Assembly (NCBI GenBank): GCA_937872925.1
Contig: CALMUT010000015.1
Span: 1-64,000 of the forward strand
DNA from: an uncultured Myxococcales bacterium
Lineage (GTDB): Bacteria; Myxococcota_A; Polyangia; Polyangiales; Polyangiaceae
Direction: 5' to 3'
DNA length: 64,000 nucleotides
Below the pieces are notes generated by a model. It saw only the letters and a program-made list of their open reading frames with translations. It searched no databases and was not told where the DNA came from. This document shows, in pieces, positions 1 through 8,888 of this stretch; the stretch's first letter is position 1; every line of letters starts with the position of its first letter. The translations under genes and the position numbers were made by a program.

Positions 1-321
1 GTCGAGGAAGCCAATCTTGACGGGGGTGTCGAAGCGGTCCGCGCCCTGGGGTGCCCAAGCGCGAGTGACGTCGAGGACAAAATCCCCCTTCGACGTGGTG
101 AACTTGGCCTTGTACTTCTCGGGGGCCTTTTCCACTGCTTTGTCGGGATCCGGTACGGCCACCGCGTTCAGCGGCGCGGCGGGCTCCAACGGGGCAGGGG
201 CGGCGGCGGCGGGTTGCTCCGGCGCGGGCGGCGGGCGGTTTTCGGGTTCCGGCGCCTTTTCGGACTGACAGCCGAACGCGACGAGCACTAAGAGCGGAAG
301 GGACGTCCTTTTCAACCACAT
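1..321 (-). CDS. Cyclophilin-type peptidyl-prolyl isomerase lipoprotein (5' part, runs off window)
   Basis: The frame is open from an ATG at 321 to the window edge (107 codons visible). The N-terminus is a lipoprotein signal (MWLKRTSLPLLVLVAFGC), followed by a Pro/Ala/Glu-rich linker of about 50 residues. A segment reading KFTTSKGDFVLDVTRAWAPQ then GADRFDTPVKIGF matches the start of the cyclophilin fold (first strand, then the 'DRF..LVK.GF' helix). Known for the family: cis-trans isomerisation of prolyl bonds in proteins. Inferred: attached to the periplasmic face of a membrane, where it would help fold exported proteins. The catalytic Arg/Phe and the rest of the domain lie outside the window, so activity cannot be judged. 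It is divergent from uvrA. Confidence 0.75.
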   Translation of the reverse strand, partial: MWLKRTSLPLLVLVAFGCQSEKAPEPENRPPPAPEQPAAAAPAPLEPAAPLNAVAVPDPDKAVEKAPEKYKAKFTTSKGDFVLDVTRAWAPQGADRFDTPVKIGFLD

Positions 322-366
322 GCCGCGGGCATACACGACTCGGGCCCGAGCGTCACGCGCGTCCCC

Positions 367-3285
367 GTGGCGGAGTTTTCTGGGGAAAACCAAAGCAAAA
401 AAATGGAACTCGATCACATCGTCGTCACCGGCGCCCGGGAACACAATCTCAAGGGCGTCGCCGTTCGCGTGCCCAAGAAGAAGCTAGTGATCTTCTCTGG
501 GGTGTCCGGATCCGGCAAGAGCTCCCTGGCGTTCGACACGCTCTACGCTGAGGGACAGCGGCGCTACGTTGAGTCACTCTCGGCCTACGCGCGACAGTTT
601 CTGGGTCGACTCGACAAACCGAAATTCGACACCATCCGTGGACTCGCACCGGCGGTGTCCATCGAACAGAAGGCGACGAACGTCAATCCCCGCTCGACCG
701 TGGGCACCATCACGGAGATCGCGGACTACCTGCGCGTGCTTTACGCGCGGGTGGGGGTGCAGCACTGCCCGCGCTGCGGCAACGAAGTCATGGGGCAGAG
801 TCCGGAGCGCATCGCGGACACGCTCCTGTCCACGGCGCCGCGGGAAACGGTCACACTGCTGTCTCGGGTCCTCGAAAACCGCAAAGGCGAGCACCGGGAG
901 CTGCTCGAAGGCCTGCGCAAGGACGGCCACGTTCGTGTGCGCCTGGACGGCGCCTTGTTGCGCCTGGACGGGCTGGACTCCCTCGAAAAGCGCAAGAAGC
1001 ACGACCTGGACGTGGTTGTCGATCGCGTCAAGCTGACCCGAGACTCTCGCGGCCGAATCAGCGAAAGCGTCGAGCGCGCCTTGGAGCTTGGACAGGGCAC
1101 GCTTCGCGCTCTGATCGGAGAAAGGGAGCGGCTTTTCAGTCGCCACAACGCGTGCCTGGATTGTCAGATTTCGTTCTCACCCCTCACCCCCCAGGCGTTT
1201 TCCTTCAACAGTCCGCAGGGCATGTGTCCGGAGTGCAATGGCCTTGGCACACTTTCGACCATTGATCCGAAGCGCGTGGTGCCCGACGCGAACCTGACGA
1301 TCGACGAGGGAGCGGTGGCGGTGTGGGGCCCCGACGCTTCAAAGAAAAAAAACCAATCCCACGACTTCCAAGAACAGATCCTGGAGCAGCTGAAGATCCC
1401 CGTGGATCGGCCGTTTGCAAAACTCAGCAAACGCCACCAAGACGTCCTGTTCTGGGGCACCGGCGAAAAGCGCTACACCGTGCGCTGGAAGACCGAGAAG
1501 GGCTCGGGTTCCGGTCGTTTCGATGTCAGCTGGGAGGGACTGATCCCGAGGTTGATGCGGCGCTTTTCCAGCACGCAGTCGGAACGCGCCAAGCGCTGGT
1601 ATGCGCGCTTCATGGGTGATGCGCCCTGTCGTGCGTGCTCTGGCGCTCGTTTGAAGGCCGAAAGCGCCGCGGTGCGCGTGGGAGATCTGAGTCTCGTGGA
1701 TGTGGGCGCGCTGACCGTGACGGACGCGAGTCGCTTCTTTTCCGAGCTGCGGCTTTCCGGTGCCGCCGCGGAGATCGCCATGGAGGTGCTCAAAGAAGTG
1801 CGCGGCCGGCTTGGATTCTTGGAGGCCGTGGGTTTGGGCTACCTTTCCCTCGATCGTCCGGGGCCAAGCCTCTCCGGCGGCGAGGCCCAGCGCATCCGCT
1901 TGGCCAGCCAGGTGGGTTCGGAATTGACGGGGGTGCTGTACATCCTCGACGAACCGTCCATTGGGCTGCATCAGCGAGACAACCAAAGGCTGATCGAGAC
2001 GCTGTTGCGACTGCGTGACATCGGCAACACGGTCGTCGTTGTCGAGCACGACGAAGACACCATCCGCGCCGCGGACTGGGTCGTCGACTTTGGGCCCGGG
2101 GCCGGCGTGCACGGCGGTGACGTGGTGTATTCGGGAACCCCAAAGAAGCTCGAAAAGGAGCGCAAGTCCCTGACAGGCCAGTACCTCTCCGGGAGACAGC
2201 GCATTGACGCTCCGGCTGCACGCCGGGTGCCGCGGGGAGCGCTGACGGTCCGCGGGGCTAGCGCCAACAACCTCAAGGACATCGACGTCGAGCTGCCTCT
2301 GGGCGTGCTATTGGCGGTCACCGGGGTTAGCGGGGCTGGCAAGAGCACTCTCGTCAACGATATCGTCGTGCCGGCGCTGTCGACGAGTGAAGACGCTCGT
2401 GCGGGCGCGCACCGCCGCATTGAAGGCGCAAAGCAGATCGAACGCGTGATCCTAGTGGACCAGCGCCCGATCGGTCGCACTCCGCGCAGCAACCCAGCGA
2501 CCTACGTCAAGGCCTTCGACGAGATCCGCAGCCTCTTTGCTGAGCTGCCCGATGCCCGGATGCGCGGCATGAAGCCCGGTCGATTCTCTTTCAACGTCAA
2601 GGGCGGTCGCTGCGAAGCCTGCGAAGGGGATGGCGTGCGCAAGGTGGAGATGCACTTTCTCGCCGATGTGTATGTGCGCTGCGAAGAGTGCCAAGGGCGC
2701 CGTTTCAACGACGCCACGCTCAGCGTGCGTTATCGGGACAAAACCATCGCTGAAGTACTCGAACTCACCATCGACGAGGCCCTGGAACTCTTCACGGCGC
2801 ACCCCAAGATCCGTGCTCCCCTGGAGCTCTTGTCAGAAGTTGGCGTCGGGTACCTACACTTGGGCCAACCGTCGCCTACGCTTTCTGGAGGAGAGGCCCA
2901 GCGCATCAAACTCGCGCGGGAACTGGGCAAGCGCACGCAGTCGGGCACCCTCTACGTGCTGGACGAACCCACGACGGGGCTGCACTTCCACGACGTAAAG
3001 AAACTGCTTTCGGTGCTGCATCGGCTGGTGGACGCCGGCAATACTGTTGTTGTGGTGGAGCACAATATCGACGTGATCAAGAACGCGGACTACGTCGTGG
3101 ACCTCGGGCCCGAAGGCGGACCGGATGGCGGCAACGTCGTTGCCGCAGGCACGCCCGAACAAGTCGCGAAGACTCGTGGCTCACACACTGGGCGCTATTT
3201 GGCGGACGTTCTTCGCGTCTCAGCGCAAAAGTCCACTCGTCCCAAAACGGCCAAGGCTGCGCCGCGGCCCCGCCGCACGCGTTAG
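367..3285 (+). CDS. uvrA: Excinuclease ABC subunit A (UvrA)
   Basis: UvrA is the DNA damage sensor of nucleotide excision repair: a dimeric ABC ATPase that loads UvrB on lesions. All hallmarks are visible in 972 residues: Walker A GVSGSGKSS near residue 44, a zinc module CLDC...CPEC near 262-293, ABC signature LSGGEAQR, Walker B ILDEPSIGLH, a second Walker A GVSGAGKST near 652, a second zinc module CEAC...CEEC near 748-776, and a second LSGGEAQR. The frame opens at GTG 367. An in-frame ATG at 403 gives MELDHIVVTGAREHNLKGV, the usual UvrA N-terminus, and may be the real start; a purine run (GGGGAA, 382-387) lies some 15 bases before it. The Lys/Arg-rich tail is not conserved in the family. Cytoplasmic. 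Confidence 0.97.
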   Translation: MAEFSGENQSKKMELDHIVVTGAREHNLKGVAVRVPKKKLVIFSGVSGSGKSSLAFDTLYAEGQRRYVESLSAYARQFLGRLDKPKFDTIRGLAPAVSIEQKATNVNPRSTVGTITEIADYLRVLYARVGVQHCPRCGNEVMGQSPERIADTLLSTAPRETVTLLSRVLENRKGEHRELLEGLRKDGHVRVRLDGALLRLDGLDSLEKRKKHDLDVVVDRVKLTRDSRGRISESVERALELGQGTLRALIGERERLFSRHNACLDCQISFSPLTPQAFSFNSPQGMCPECNGLGTLSTIDPKRVVPDANLTIDEGAVAVWGPDASKKKNQSHDFQEQILEQLKIPVDRPFAKLSKRHQDVLFWGTGEKRYTVRWKTEKGSGSGRFDVSWEGLIPRLMRRFSSTQSERAKRWYARFMGDAPCRACSGARLKAESAAVRVGDLSLVDVGALTVTDASRFFSELRLSGAAAEIAMEVLKEVRGRLGFLEAVGLGYLSLDRPGPSLSGGEAQRIRLASQVGSELTGVLYILDEPSIGLHQRDNQRLIETLLRLRDIGNTVVVVEHDEDTIRAADWVVDFGPGAGVHGGDVVYSGTPKKLEKERKSLTGQYLSGRQRIDAPAARRVPRGALTVRGASANNLKDIDVELPLGVLLAVTGVSGAGKSTLVNDIVVPALSTSEDARAGAHRRIEGAKQIERVILVDQRPIGRTPRSNPATYVKAFDEIRSLFAELPDARMRGMKPGRFSFNVKGGRCEACEGDGVRKVEMHFLADVYVRCEECQGRRFNDATLSVRYRDKTIAEVLELTIDEALELFTAHPKIRAPLELLSEVGVGYLHLGQPSPTLSGGEAQRIKLARELGKRTQSGTLYVLDEPTTGLHFHDVKKLLSVLHRLVDAGNTVVVVEHNIDVIKNADYVVDLGPEGGPDGGNVVAAGTPEQVAKTRGSHTGRYLADVLRVSAQKSTRPKTAKAAPRPRRTR

Positions 3286-3318
3286 CCGCGCCCGTCGTCG
3301 GCGTATTCTTTCCGCGCT

Positions 3319-4113
3319 ATGATAAGCGCGATGCTGCAACGTATGTTCACGACGCTTGCGCTTCTGGGCGCGATGATTTTCGGCTGCGGCACGGAGCCCG
3401 GCATCGACACCGCCAGCAATACGCCGCCGGGTGGTAGCGCGGGCGTGGGGGGAAGTAGCAGCAGTTGCAGCCCAGGCGACGAGTGGGCGTGCAGTTGCTA
3501 CGGAGTTCCAACGGGCAAACAAACCTGCCTGCCCAATGGCCAGAAGAGCGTGTGCCCAGTCTGCGACGGCGGCGCTTCTGGGGCTGCGAACAGCGGTGGC
3601 AGCTCTGGCAGTGGCGGCGGCGCCGCCAGTGGCGGCAGTGGGGGTGCGAGTTGCTCTTGCTCAAACGGAGTCCAGGATTGCGACGAAACCGGCGCCGACT
3701 GCGGTGGCTCGTGCCCGGCGTGTGGCCCGGTGGTCTACTTGGAGAGCGACTGCATCAAAGCCGCGCGCAACGGATCGGAAATCTGCGACGACGCGGCCTG
3801 GAAAGTGGAAGCGCCGGGCAACGATTTGGTGCTGGTATGCATCACCGACGCCTGCGGCACGATCTACGCGGCCACCAATACCGGCCCGCCGGATCCCGTG
3901 GACAGCGTGAAGCGCTGCCAGGGCTGGGAGAAGAGCGGCCAGAACGCCTGGGACCACCTGGCCTATTTGCACACGTTGGTCTGCACCCAGGAGCAGCAGT
4001 TGCTCGAGCTCGACCTATCCGCCCACGTGGGCAAGACGCTGTACTTTGGCGCGCACAACAAACCCACTGGCGGCGGTCAGTTCACCCACATGTGCATCGC
4101 AAAGAAGAAGTAG
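3319..4113 (+). CDS. Cys-rich lipoprotein with Gly/Ser linkers
   Basis: Lipoprotein signal with lipobox around MIFGC, then two low-complexity Gly/Ser linkers flanking Cys-rich modules. The second module reads CSCSNGVQDCDETGADCGG followed by SCPAC. It resembles the 'C.NGVQD.DET..DCGG.C..C' motif that recurs in myxobacterial surface proteins. The last 130 residues form a separate domain with four more cysteines and no catalytic motif I recognise. The gene starts 33 bases after uvrA on the same strand, but the products have no obvious functional link. ATG 3319 is used; ATG 3331 would also leave a full signal peptide. Function unknown; probably a surface-exposed lipoprotein. Confidence 0.8.
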   Translation: MISAMLQRMFTTLALLGAMIFGCGTEPGIDTASNTPPGGSAGVGGSSSSCSPGDEWACSCYGVPTGKQTCLPNGQKSVCPVCDGGASGAANSGGSSGSGGGAASGGSGGASCSCSNGVQDCDETGADCGGSCPACGPVVYLESDCIKAARNGSEICDDAAWKVEAPGNDLVLVCITDACGTIYAATNTGPPDPVDSVKRCQGWEKSGQNAWDHLAYLHTLVCTQEQQLLELDLSAHVGKTLYFGAHNKPTGGGQFTHMCIAKKK

Positions 4114-4181
4114 CGCCCCTGCGCTTCGCGGCGAAAGGCAGCGGCAGCTCGAGGTCTCTGCGGGCCGCGGGGTCGCTCCCC

Positions 4182-6353
4182 TCAGCGCGTCGGAAAACCG
4201 CGGTTTTTCAGCAGGGCTTCGACCTTGGGGTCCCTGCCGCGGAACTGCCGGTAGGCCTCGGCGCGGTCGATGGCGTCTCCGGTGGCCAAGATGACTTCCT
4301 TGAACTTCTTGGCCGTGTCCGGATGCCACGGGTCTTTGGTTTCTTCGAAGGCTTCCCAGGCGTCCGCCGCCATCACGTCGGACCATAGGTAGGAGTAGTA
4401 GCCCGCGGAATACGAGTCCGAGGTGAATAGGTGTTGGAAGTGTGGCAGGCGGTGCCGCATCACGATTTGCTTGGGCATGCCAATCGCCGCGAGGGTTTGC
4501 TTCTCGAACTTCTTCGGATCCACCGCGCCTTTGGGATCCGTGTGGAGCTTCATGTCCACAATCGCTGCGCTGAGGTATTCCACCGTGGCGAAGCCTTGGT
4601 TGAAGGTCGACGCCGCCCGCATCTTGTCGATCAGCGCCTGGGGCATCTTTGCCTTGGTTTTGTAGTGCAGCGCGTACTTGTCCAGCACTTCGCGAGTCAG
4701 TACCCAGTTTTCGTGCACCTGACTGGGGAACTCCACGAAGTCCCGCGGCGTGCCGCCGAGGGACGGGTAGGTGGTGTCGTTCGTCAACGCATGCAGGGCG
4801 TGGCCAAATTCGTGGAAGAGCGTTTCCGCGTCGTCCAGGCTGATCAACACCGGCTGGCCTTTGCCGGCCTTGGTGAAGTTGTTGTTGTTCGAGACGATGG
4901 CGTCGACCTGCTTGTCCAGCTTTTGCTGGTCTTGGTAGGTCGCTTGCCAGGCGCCGGAGCGCTTGTATTGGCGCGCGAAATCGTCGCGATACAGGAAGCC
5001 GACGTGGCTGCCGTCGGATTTGTTTGTGACGTGAAAGACGCGCACGTCCGGGTGGAAGACTGGCACCGTGCCAGTGATTTCCTTGAAAGCGTAGCCGTAG
5101 AGGCGGTCGGCCATGTAGTAGGAGGCCGCGATCATGTTTTCGAGCTCGAAGTAGTTCTTGAACTCGTTCTGATCGAGATCGTAGCGCTCCTTACGAACCT
5201 TCTCCATGTAGAAGCGGTAGTCCCAAGGCTCGATGGTGATCTTGTGGCCTAGCTTGTTGGCAAGGGTCTGCATGTCGCGCACCTCTTGCTTCACCCGTGC
5301 CACGGCGGCGGGCCAGACCCGCAACATGAGTTTCTCCGCGCGCGCGGGCTCCTTGGCCATGGTGTCGCTCATGCGCCAGTGCGCGTGGCTCTTGAAGCCG
5401 AGGAGCTTTGCGCGTTCTGCGCGCAGCTTGACGATCTCGACGATCAGCTCGTTGGTGTCGTTCTTGTCGCCGTTGTCCCCGCGACTGACAAACGCCTTCC
5501 AGACCTTCTCGCGCTGTTCGCGGTTTTCGGAGAAAGTCAGAAACGGATCCACCGCCGAACGGGTATTGACGACTGCAAATCCCTCGAGTTTCCGCTCCTG
5601 GGCTGCGGCCTTGTAGCTCTGCACCAGGGAGTCGGGCAGCCCCGCCAAGTCTTCCTGCTTCAGCAGCACCCAGGTGTCCTCGTCGGCCTGCACGCGGTTG
5701 CCGAAGTCCGTGAACAGCTTGGCCAGGCTCTGATTGATCTCGCCCATGCGCTTCTTCTTTTCAGCGCTCAGGTTGGCGCCGCGGCGCACGAAGTCGTCGT
5801 AGGTTTTCACGACCAGGCGCTTTTGCTCGGCGTTCAGCTCGCTCTTTTCGCGGGCGTCGTAGACCGCCTTCACGCGCGCAAAGAGCTTCTCGTTGAAGTT
5901 GACCTTGTCGGACACCTCGGAAAGCTTGGGACGGATCACGCCGGTGAGCTTCTGGATCTCCGGCGTGTTGCGGTTGCCCGTCATGACGAAGAACAACGTG
6001 GCGGCGCGGTCCAAGGGTTTGCCGGCGCGCTCGAGCGCCGCCAGGGTGTTGTCGAAGGTCGGGGGCTCCGCGGAGTCAGCGATGGCGTCCACTTCCGCGA
6101 GGTAGCTGAGCGAGGCTTTGTCGATGGCGGGTTGGAACAGCTTGTCGTCGGCCTTGTCCCAGGGGGGCACGCCGCCATGGGGGCCGGTCCATTCCCGAAG
6201 CAGATCATCCGGTGTTGGGGCGGGTGGGGCAGGCGCCTCGGTTTTTTCCGGCGGCGGAGGAGGTGGCGGCTCGGGCGCCTGGGCATCCTGGCGCGGCCCG
6301 CACGCGGCAAGACCGAAAAGGGTGGCGAAAAGAACGAGGCATGTGCGGTTCAT
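4182..6353 (-). CDS. M3 family metallopeptidase (Dcp/oligopeptidase A-like) lipoprotein
   Basis: A 723-residue protein beginning with a lipoprotein signal (lipobox FGLAAC) and a short Pro/Glu linker. The rest aligns by eye with peptidyl-dipeptidase Dcp and oligopeptidase A. The zinc motif HEFGHALHA lies at about residues 514-522 (His514, Glu515, His518). The downstream Glu of 'DFVEFPSQ' is the expected third ligand. The family cuts short peptides, Dcp releasing C-terminal dipeptides. E. coli Dcp and OpdA lack a lipoprotein signal, so this copy is inferred to be anchored outside the cytoplasm and to degrade peptides there. It lies downstream of another lipoprotein peptidase gene on the same strand, separated by 266 bases. 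Confidence 0.92.
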   Translation of the reverse strand: MNRTCLVLFATLFGLAACGPRQDAQAPEPPPPPPPEKTEAPAPPAPTPDDLLREWTGPHGGVPPWDKADDKLFQPAIDKASLSYLAEVDAIADSAEPPTFDNTLAALERAGKPLDRAATLFFVMTGNRNTPEIQKLTGVIRPKLSEVSDKVNFNEKLFARVKAVYDAREKSELNAEQKRLVVKTYDDFVRRGANLSAEKKKRMGEINQSLAKLFTDFGNRVQADEDTWVLLKQEDLAGLPDSLVQSYKAAAQERKLEGFAVVNTRSAVDPFLTFSENREQREKVWKAFVSRGDNGDKNDTNELIVEIVKLRAERAKLLGFKSHAHWRMSDTMAKEPARAEKLMLRVWPAAVARVKQEVRDMQTLANKLGHKITIEPWDYRFYMEKVRKERYDLDQNEFKNYFELENMIAASYYMADRLYGYAFKEITGTVPVFHPDVRVFHVTNKSDGSHVGFLYRDDFARQYKRSGAWQATYQDQQKLDKQVDAIVSNNNNFTKAGKGQPVLISLDDAETLFHEFGHALHALTNDTTYPSLGGTPRDFVEFPSQVHENWVLTREVLDKYALHYKTKAKMPQALIDKMRAASTFNQGFATVEYLSAAIVDMKLHTDPKGAVDPKKFEKQTLAAIGMPKQIVMRHRLPHFQHLFTSDSYSAGYYSYLWSDVMAADAWEAFEETKDPWHPDTAKKFKEVILATGDAIDRAEAYRQFRGRDPKVEALLKNRGFPTR

Positions 6354-6619
6354 GGGCGGAAGGCATGCGCGGGCCAGCCCGCGCAGTCAACCTTCAGCTG
6401 CGCGCCCGCATGCGGCCCGCCAGCGGCGGCCCTCGAGTCGCGAGCGTGGCGGCGCGGCTGGTTGGGGCGGGGACGTTCACCAAAAAAACGATATTTATAC
6501 AAAAGGCTTTTCTTTGTGGCGGAAGCCACCGCCGGTTCCGGTCGTTCTTCTCGCGGCGACACCGACACCGACACCGACACCGATACCAGCACCGGCCACC
6601 GCCACTGTCGCAGGCGTAT
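6354..6619. other. Intergenic region with AT-rich patch, small hairpin and hexamer repeat
   Basis: This lies upstream of the M3 peptidase gene and downstream of the LAS-peptidase lipoprotein gene, both on the minus strand. An AT-rich patch at 6482-6515 stands out in GC-rich DNA. Read on the minus strand it contains TATAAAT and could hold the peptidase promoter. A 5-bp hairpin GTGGC-GGAA-GCCAC sits at 6516-6529 with no T-tract. A hexamer repeat lies at 6557-6592. I see no gene here. Confidence 0.5.
6557..6592. repeat. CGACAC hexamer tandem repeat
   Basis: Four perfect copies of CGACAC (6557-6580) are followed by two degenerate copies (CGATAC, CAGCAC). The array lies just beyond the stop of the upstream lipoprotein gene and is not inside any supported gene. 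It is a simple-sequence tract that could vary in copy number between strains. Confidence 0.85.
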
Positions 6620-8734
6620 TCAGCGCGCCGGCAGCAATTGCAGGCGCGGTGTCTTGCTGGCACCCACCGGTGGCCAGGCCACGAACAGATCCGAAAGCGG
6701 GTGCTTCGGCAGGTTGGCATCGATGAACGGCGTGATCGGCCCGGCATCGATGACGGGAGCCGTCGCGGCACCCCACCACTGCATGCTCAAGTGAATGTGG
6801 TGGTGGTGAAAGGGCCAGCCGCTACCGAAGGCCATGCCCGAGGAGAACTTCGCTAGCTCCTGAGCTGTAATGTGCTGGGGATCCGTTGCCGGGAGCGCGG
6901 CCAGGACCTTGGCGGCGTCGCCGATGAGCGGTGCGAGCACTTGGTCCACCCCGATCACCCGCGTGCGTGGCGATGCGAATAGCTTCGCCATGAAAAAAGC
7001 TTGCCGTGGCAGATCCACCGTATGGGTCGTCTTGGCGGCCGGGGTGCAAAACCCGTCCGCGTGCTGCGCGCCATCGTTGCACACGATGCGGGCGCGGTTG
7101 TCCTGGCCGGTCTGGAAGTACGCGATGTCCATGTTGCCGCCCTGGTCGTGGGTGGTTTCTGGGTGGCGCGGATCCCCAACGTCGTAGCCGGGTGTGATGC
7201 CGTCGATCTGACAGGTGTCGATCAGTCCTAGGGGGTTCGTATTCGGGAAGGCCTTGCTCGTTTCCGAGATGGCGTGACGCACGAGCATGGCCAGTTCGCG
7301 CCGCGCGAAGCGGTAGTTCGCGTAGGTATCCCAGACGTAGTTGTTCGTCGGCGCCGTCGCTGCGGCCGCCGTATCCGGGAAAGGCACGGGGATCAGCCCT
7401 TTGCCTCCAGGCTGCTGTCCGATGCACTCCGCCGCGGAATACGTGTCAGTGCAAACCGCGCCGTCTTGATAGTCGATCTCGTCGACGCTCAGGCTGTAGA
7501 CATTCTCGGCCGCCTGAAATCCGACGACCTTGACGACGTACTCCGTGCCGCCCGCTTCGCTATAGAACCCGTAGAACTCGGTATTCGTTTCCTGCGCGCG
7601 GTCACCGTAAGGGTAGGACTCGCCAAGGCGCGATCCGATCAAGTAGCCCTTGTCGTCGAGAGCCAGCATGTCGAGATCGCCAGCGCCGTGCTGGAAGGTG
7701 ATGCCAACGCGCACAATCTTGCCCTTGGGCACCGTGATTTTGAACCAGTCCGAGTCACCGGCGCAGATGGTCAGCCCATCGGTCTTTCCCTTGGGCGCCG
7801 GCTTCGCGGTCGCCAGGGTGTCGTTGGGTTCTTGTGCGTCTTTGCTGCCGTCACACTGGTACGGCTGCGTGTTGCATGTGCCCTTGTCGCACCAGGAACC
7901 ATCCGGGCAGTAGCCAAACGGGTTGGTCGTGCTGCAGGCGACGTTTTCGTCAATGCATTCGTTGTCGAGACAGACGCGGCCGCTGGGGCAGGGCGACGCG
8001 GCGTCGCAGCCGGCGCGGCAGTACGTGGCCGTGCCATCCTTGATCTTGGAGCAGGTGTAGCCAACGCGGCAGTCGATGTCGTGGCCGCAGGGCTGCACGC
8101 AGCCGCTCGCGCCGCTGGTGAAGACCGGCAGACACGCGCCGCCGTTGCACTGGCTTGAGTCCGTGCAGGTCGAACCGAGGCAGTAGCCGCCTTCCCAGCC
8201 GGCGGGCTCCGTGCCCGTGTAGCACTGCGGATCCGTGAGGCTGCACTGGGTCTCCGCGGTGCAGGCGGCGCCCGGCGTGCCCGGCGCGGGATCGGTCAGG
8301 GTGCAGCCCTGGCCGCAGCTGGCATCACAGCCCTTGCCCTTCAGGGGCGAGCATACCTCGTAGCGATTGATGGCTCCGCCAGGGCAATTGGCTGCCGCCG
8401 TCACGGGCAGACACACGCTGGCGCCCGCGCTGAGCACGTCGAAACATTTGCTGCCGCTGGGACAGCCCGCCTCGGTGCCGGACTCAGCGCAGCTGCCGGC
8501 CGCGCGCTGTGCGCAGACGCCGTGCAGGCAGATGCCTGGGTACTGCGCGTCGCTGGAGCATTCGGCATCACAGGAGCATGGGGAGCCGACCGGACGCGCG
8601 GTGACCGGCGCGTCGGCGCCCGCGTCGTTTCCGCCTCCCGCGCCGCCGCCGGAATCGTCCGAGCTGCAGGCAAAGGTGGTCGAGAGTGCGCTCGCCAAGA
8701 GCGCGAACAGTCCAAAGACAAGGCGTGATTGCAT
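6620..8734 (-). CDS. Large Cys-rich lipoprotein with PPC-like domain and C-terminal LAS-type (MepA/M15-like) metallopeptidase domain
   Basis: ATG 8734 is chosen because GGAGGAG lies about seven bases upstream; an earlier in-frame start at 8791 would put 19 residues before the signal peptide. The 704-residue product has a lipoprotein signal (lipobox STTFAC) and an N-terminal half with many short Cys repeats like those of myxobacterial extracellular proteins. Next comes a segment resembling bacterial pre-peptidase C-terminal (PPC) domains ('EPNDTLATA', 'DSDWFKITVPKGK', 'GDLDMLALD'). The C-terminal region has H-x6-D (His529, Asp536 in 'THDQGGNMDI') and H-x-H (His646, His648 in 'HHHHIHLSM'). This is the zinc-ligand pattern of LAS peptidases such as MepA and D-Ala-D-Ala carboxypeptidases. 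Inferred role: cell-wall or protein peptidase on the cell surface. The motif assignment is mine; a structural search would settle it. Confidence 0.75.
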   Translation of the reverse strand: MQSRLVFGLFALLASALSTTFACSSDDSGGGAGGGNDAGADAPVTARPVGSPCSCDAECSSDAQYPGICLHGVCAQRAAGSCAESGTEAGCPSGSKCFDVLSAGASVCLPVTAAANCPGGAINRYEVCSPLKGKGCDASCGQGCTLTDPAPGTPGAACTAETQCSLTDPQCYTGTEPAGWEGGYCLGSTCTDSSQCNGGACLPVFTSGASGCVQPCGHDIDCRVGYTCSKIKDGTATYCRAGCDAASPCPSGRVCLDNECIDENVACSTTNPFGYCPDGSWCDKGTCNTQPYQCDGSKDAQEPNDTLATAKPAPKGKTDGLTICAGDSDWFKITVPKGKIVRVGITFQHGAGDLDMLALDDKGYLIGSRLGESYPYGDRAQETNTEFYGFYSEAGGTEYVVKVVGFQAAENVYSLSVDEIDYQDGAVCTDTYSAAECIGQQPGGKGLIPVPFPDTAAAATAPTNNYVWDTYANYRFARRELAMLVRHAISETSKAFPNTNPLGLIDTCQIDGITPGYDVGDPRHPETTHDQGGNMDIAYFQTGQDNRARIVCNDGAQHADGFCTPAAKTTHTVDLPRQAFFMAKLFASPRTRVIGVDQVLAPLIGDAAKVLAALPATDPQHITAQELAKFSSGMAFGSGWPFHHHHIHLSMQWWGAATAPVIDAGPITPFIDANLPKHPLSDLFVAWPPVGASKTPRLQLLPAR

Positions 8735-8888
8735 CGCCGGCTCCTCCAAGAAAATGGACCGCGCGCTGCGTCTGCGAGCATGCGGCCCCAACGGCGGCGG
8801 ACACTGCCAGAGCCGGCCCCGCCGAGCCAGCCCGACGGGAAACTCTTGGAAAATAATGGTGTTTCGCCGCCACGCCGCGGCAGAAACC

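Noticed and set aside
6557-6592. Hexamer array considered as a CRISPR or origin iteron
   Set aside because: The unit is only 6 bp with no spacers and no cas or replication gene nearby; it is a simple-sequence repeat.
5286-6794. Long open frame (502 codons) on the plus strand opposite the M3 peptidase gene
   Set aside because: It is the antisense shadow of a well-supported peptidase with intact HEFGH motif. Its translation has no known motif and crosses the intergenic region.
7274-8158. 294-codon plus-strand frame opposite the LAS-peptidase lipoprotein
   Set aside because: Val/Ala/Arg-rich shadow; the minus strand encodes ordered Cys repeats with signal peptide and ribosome site.
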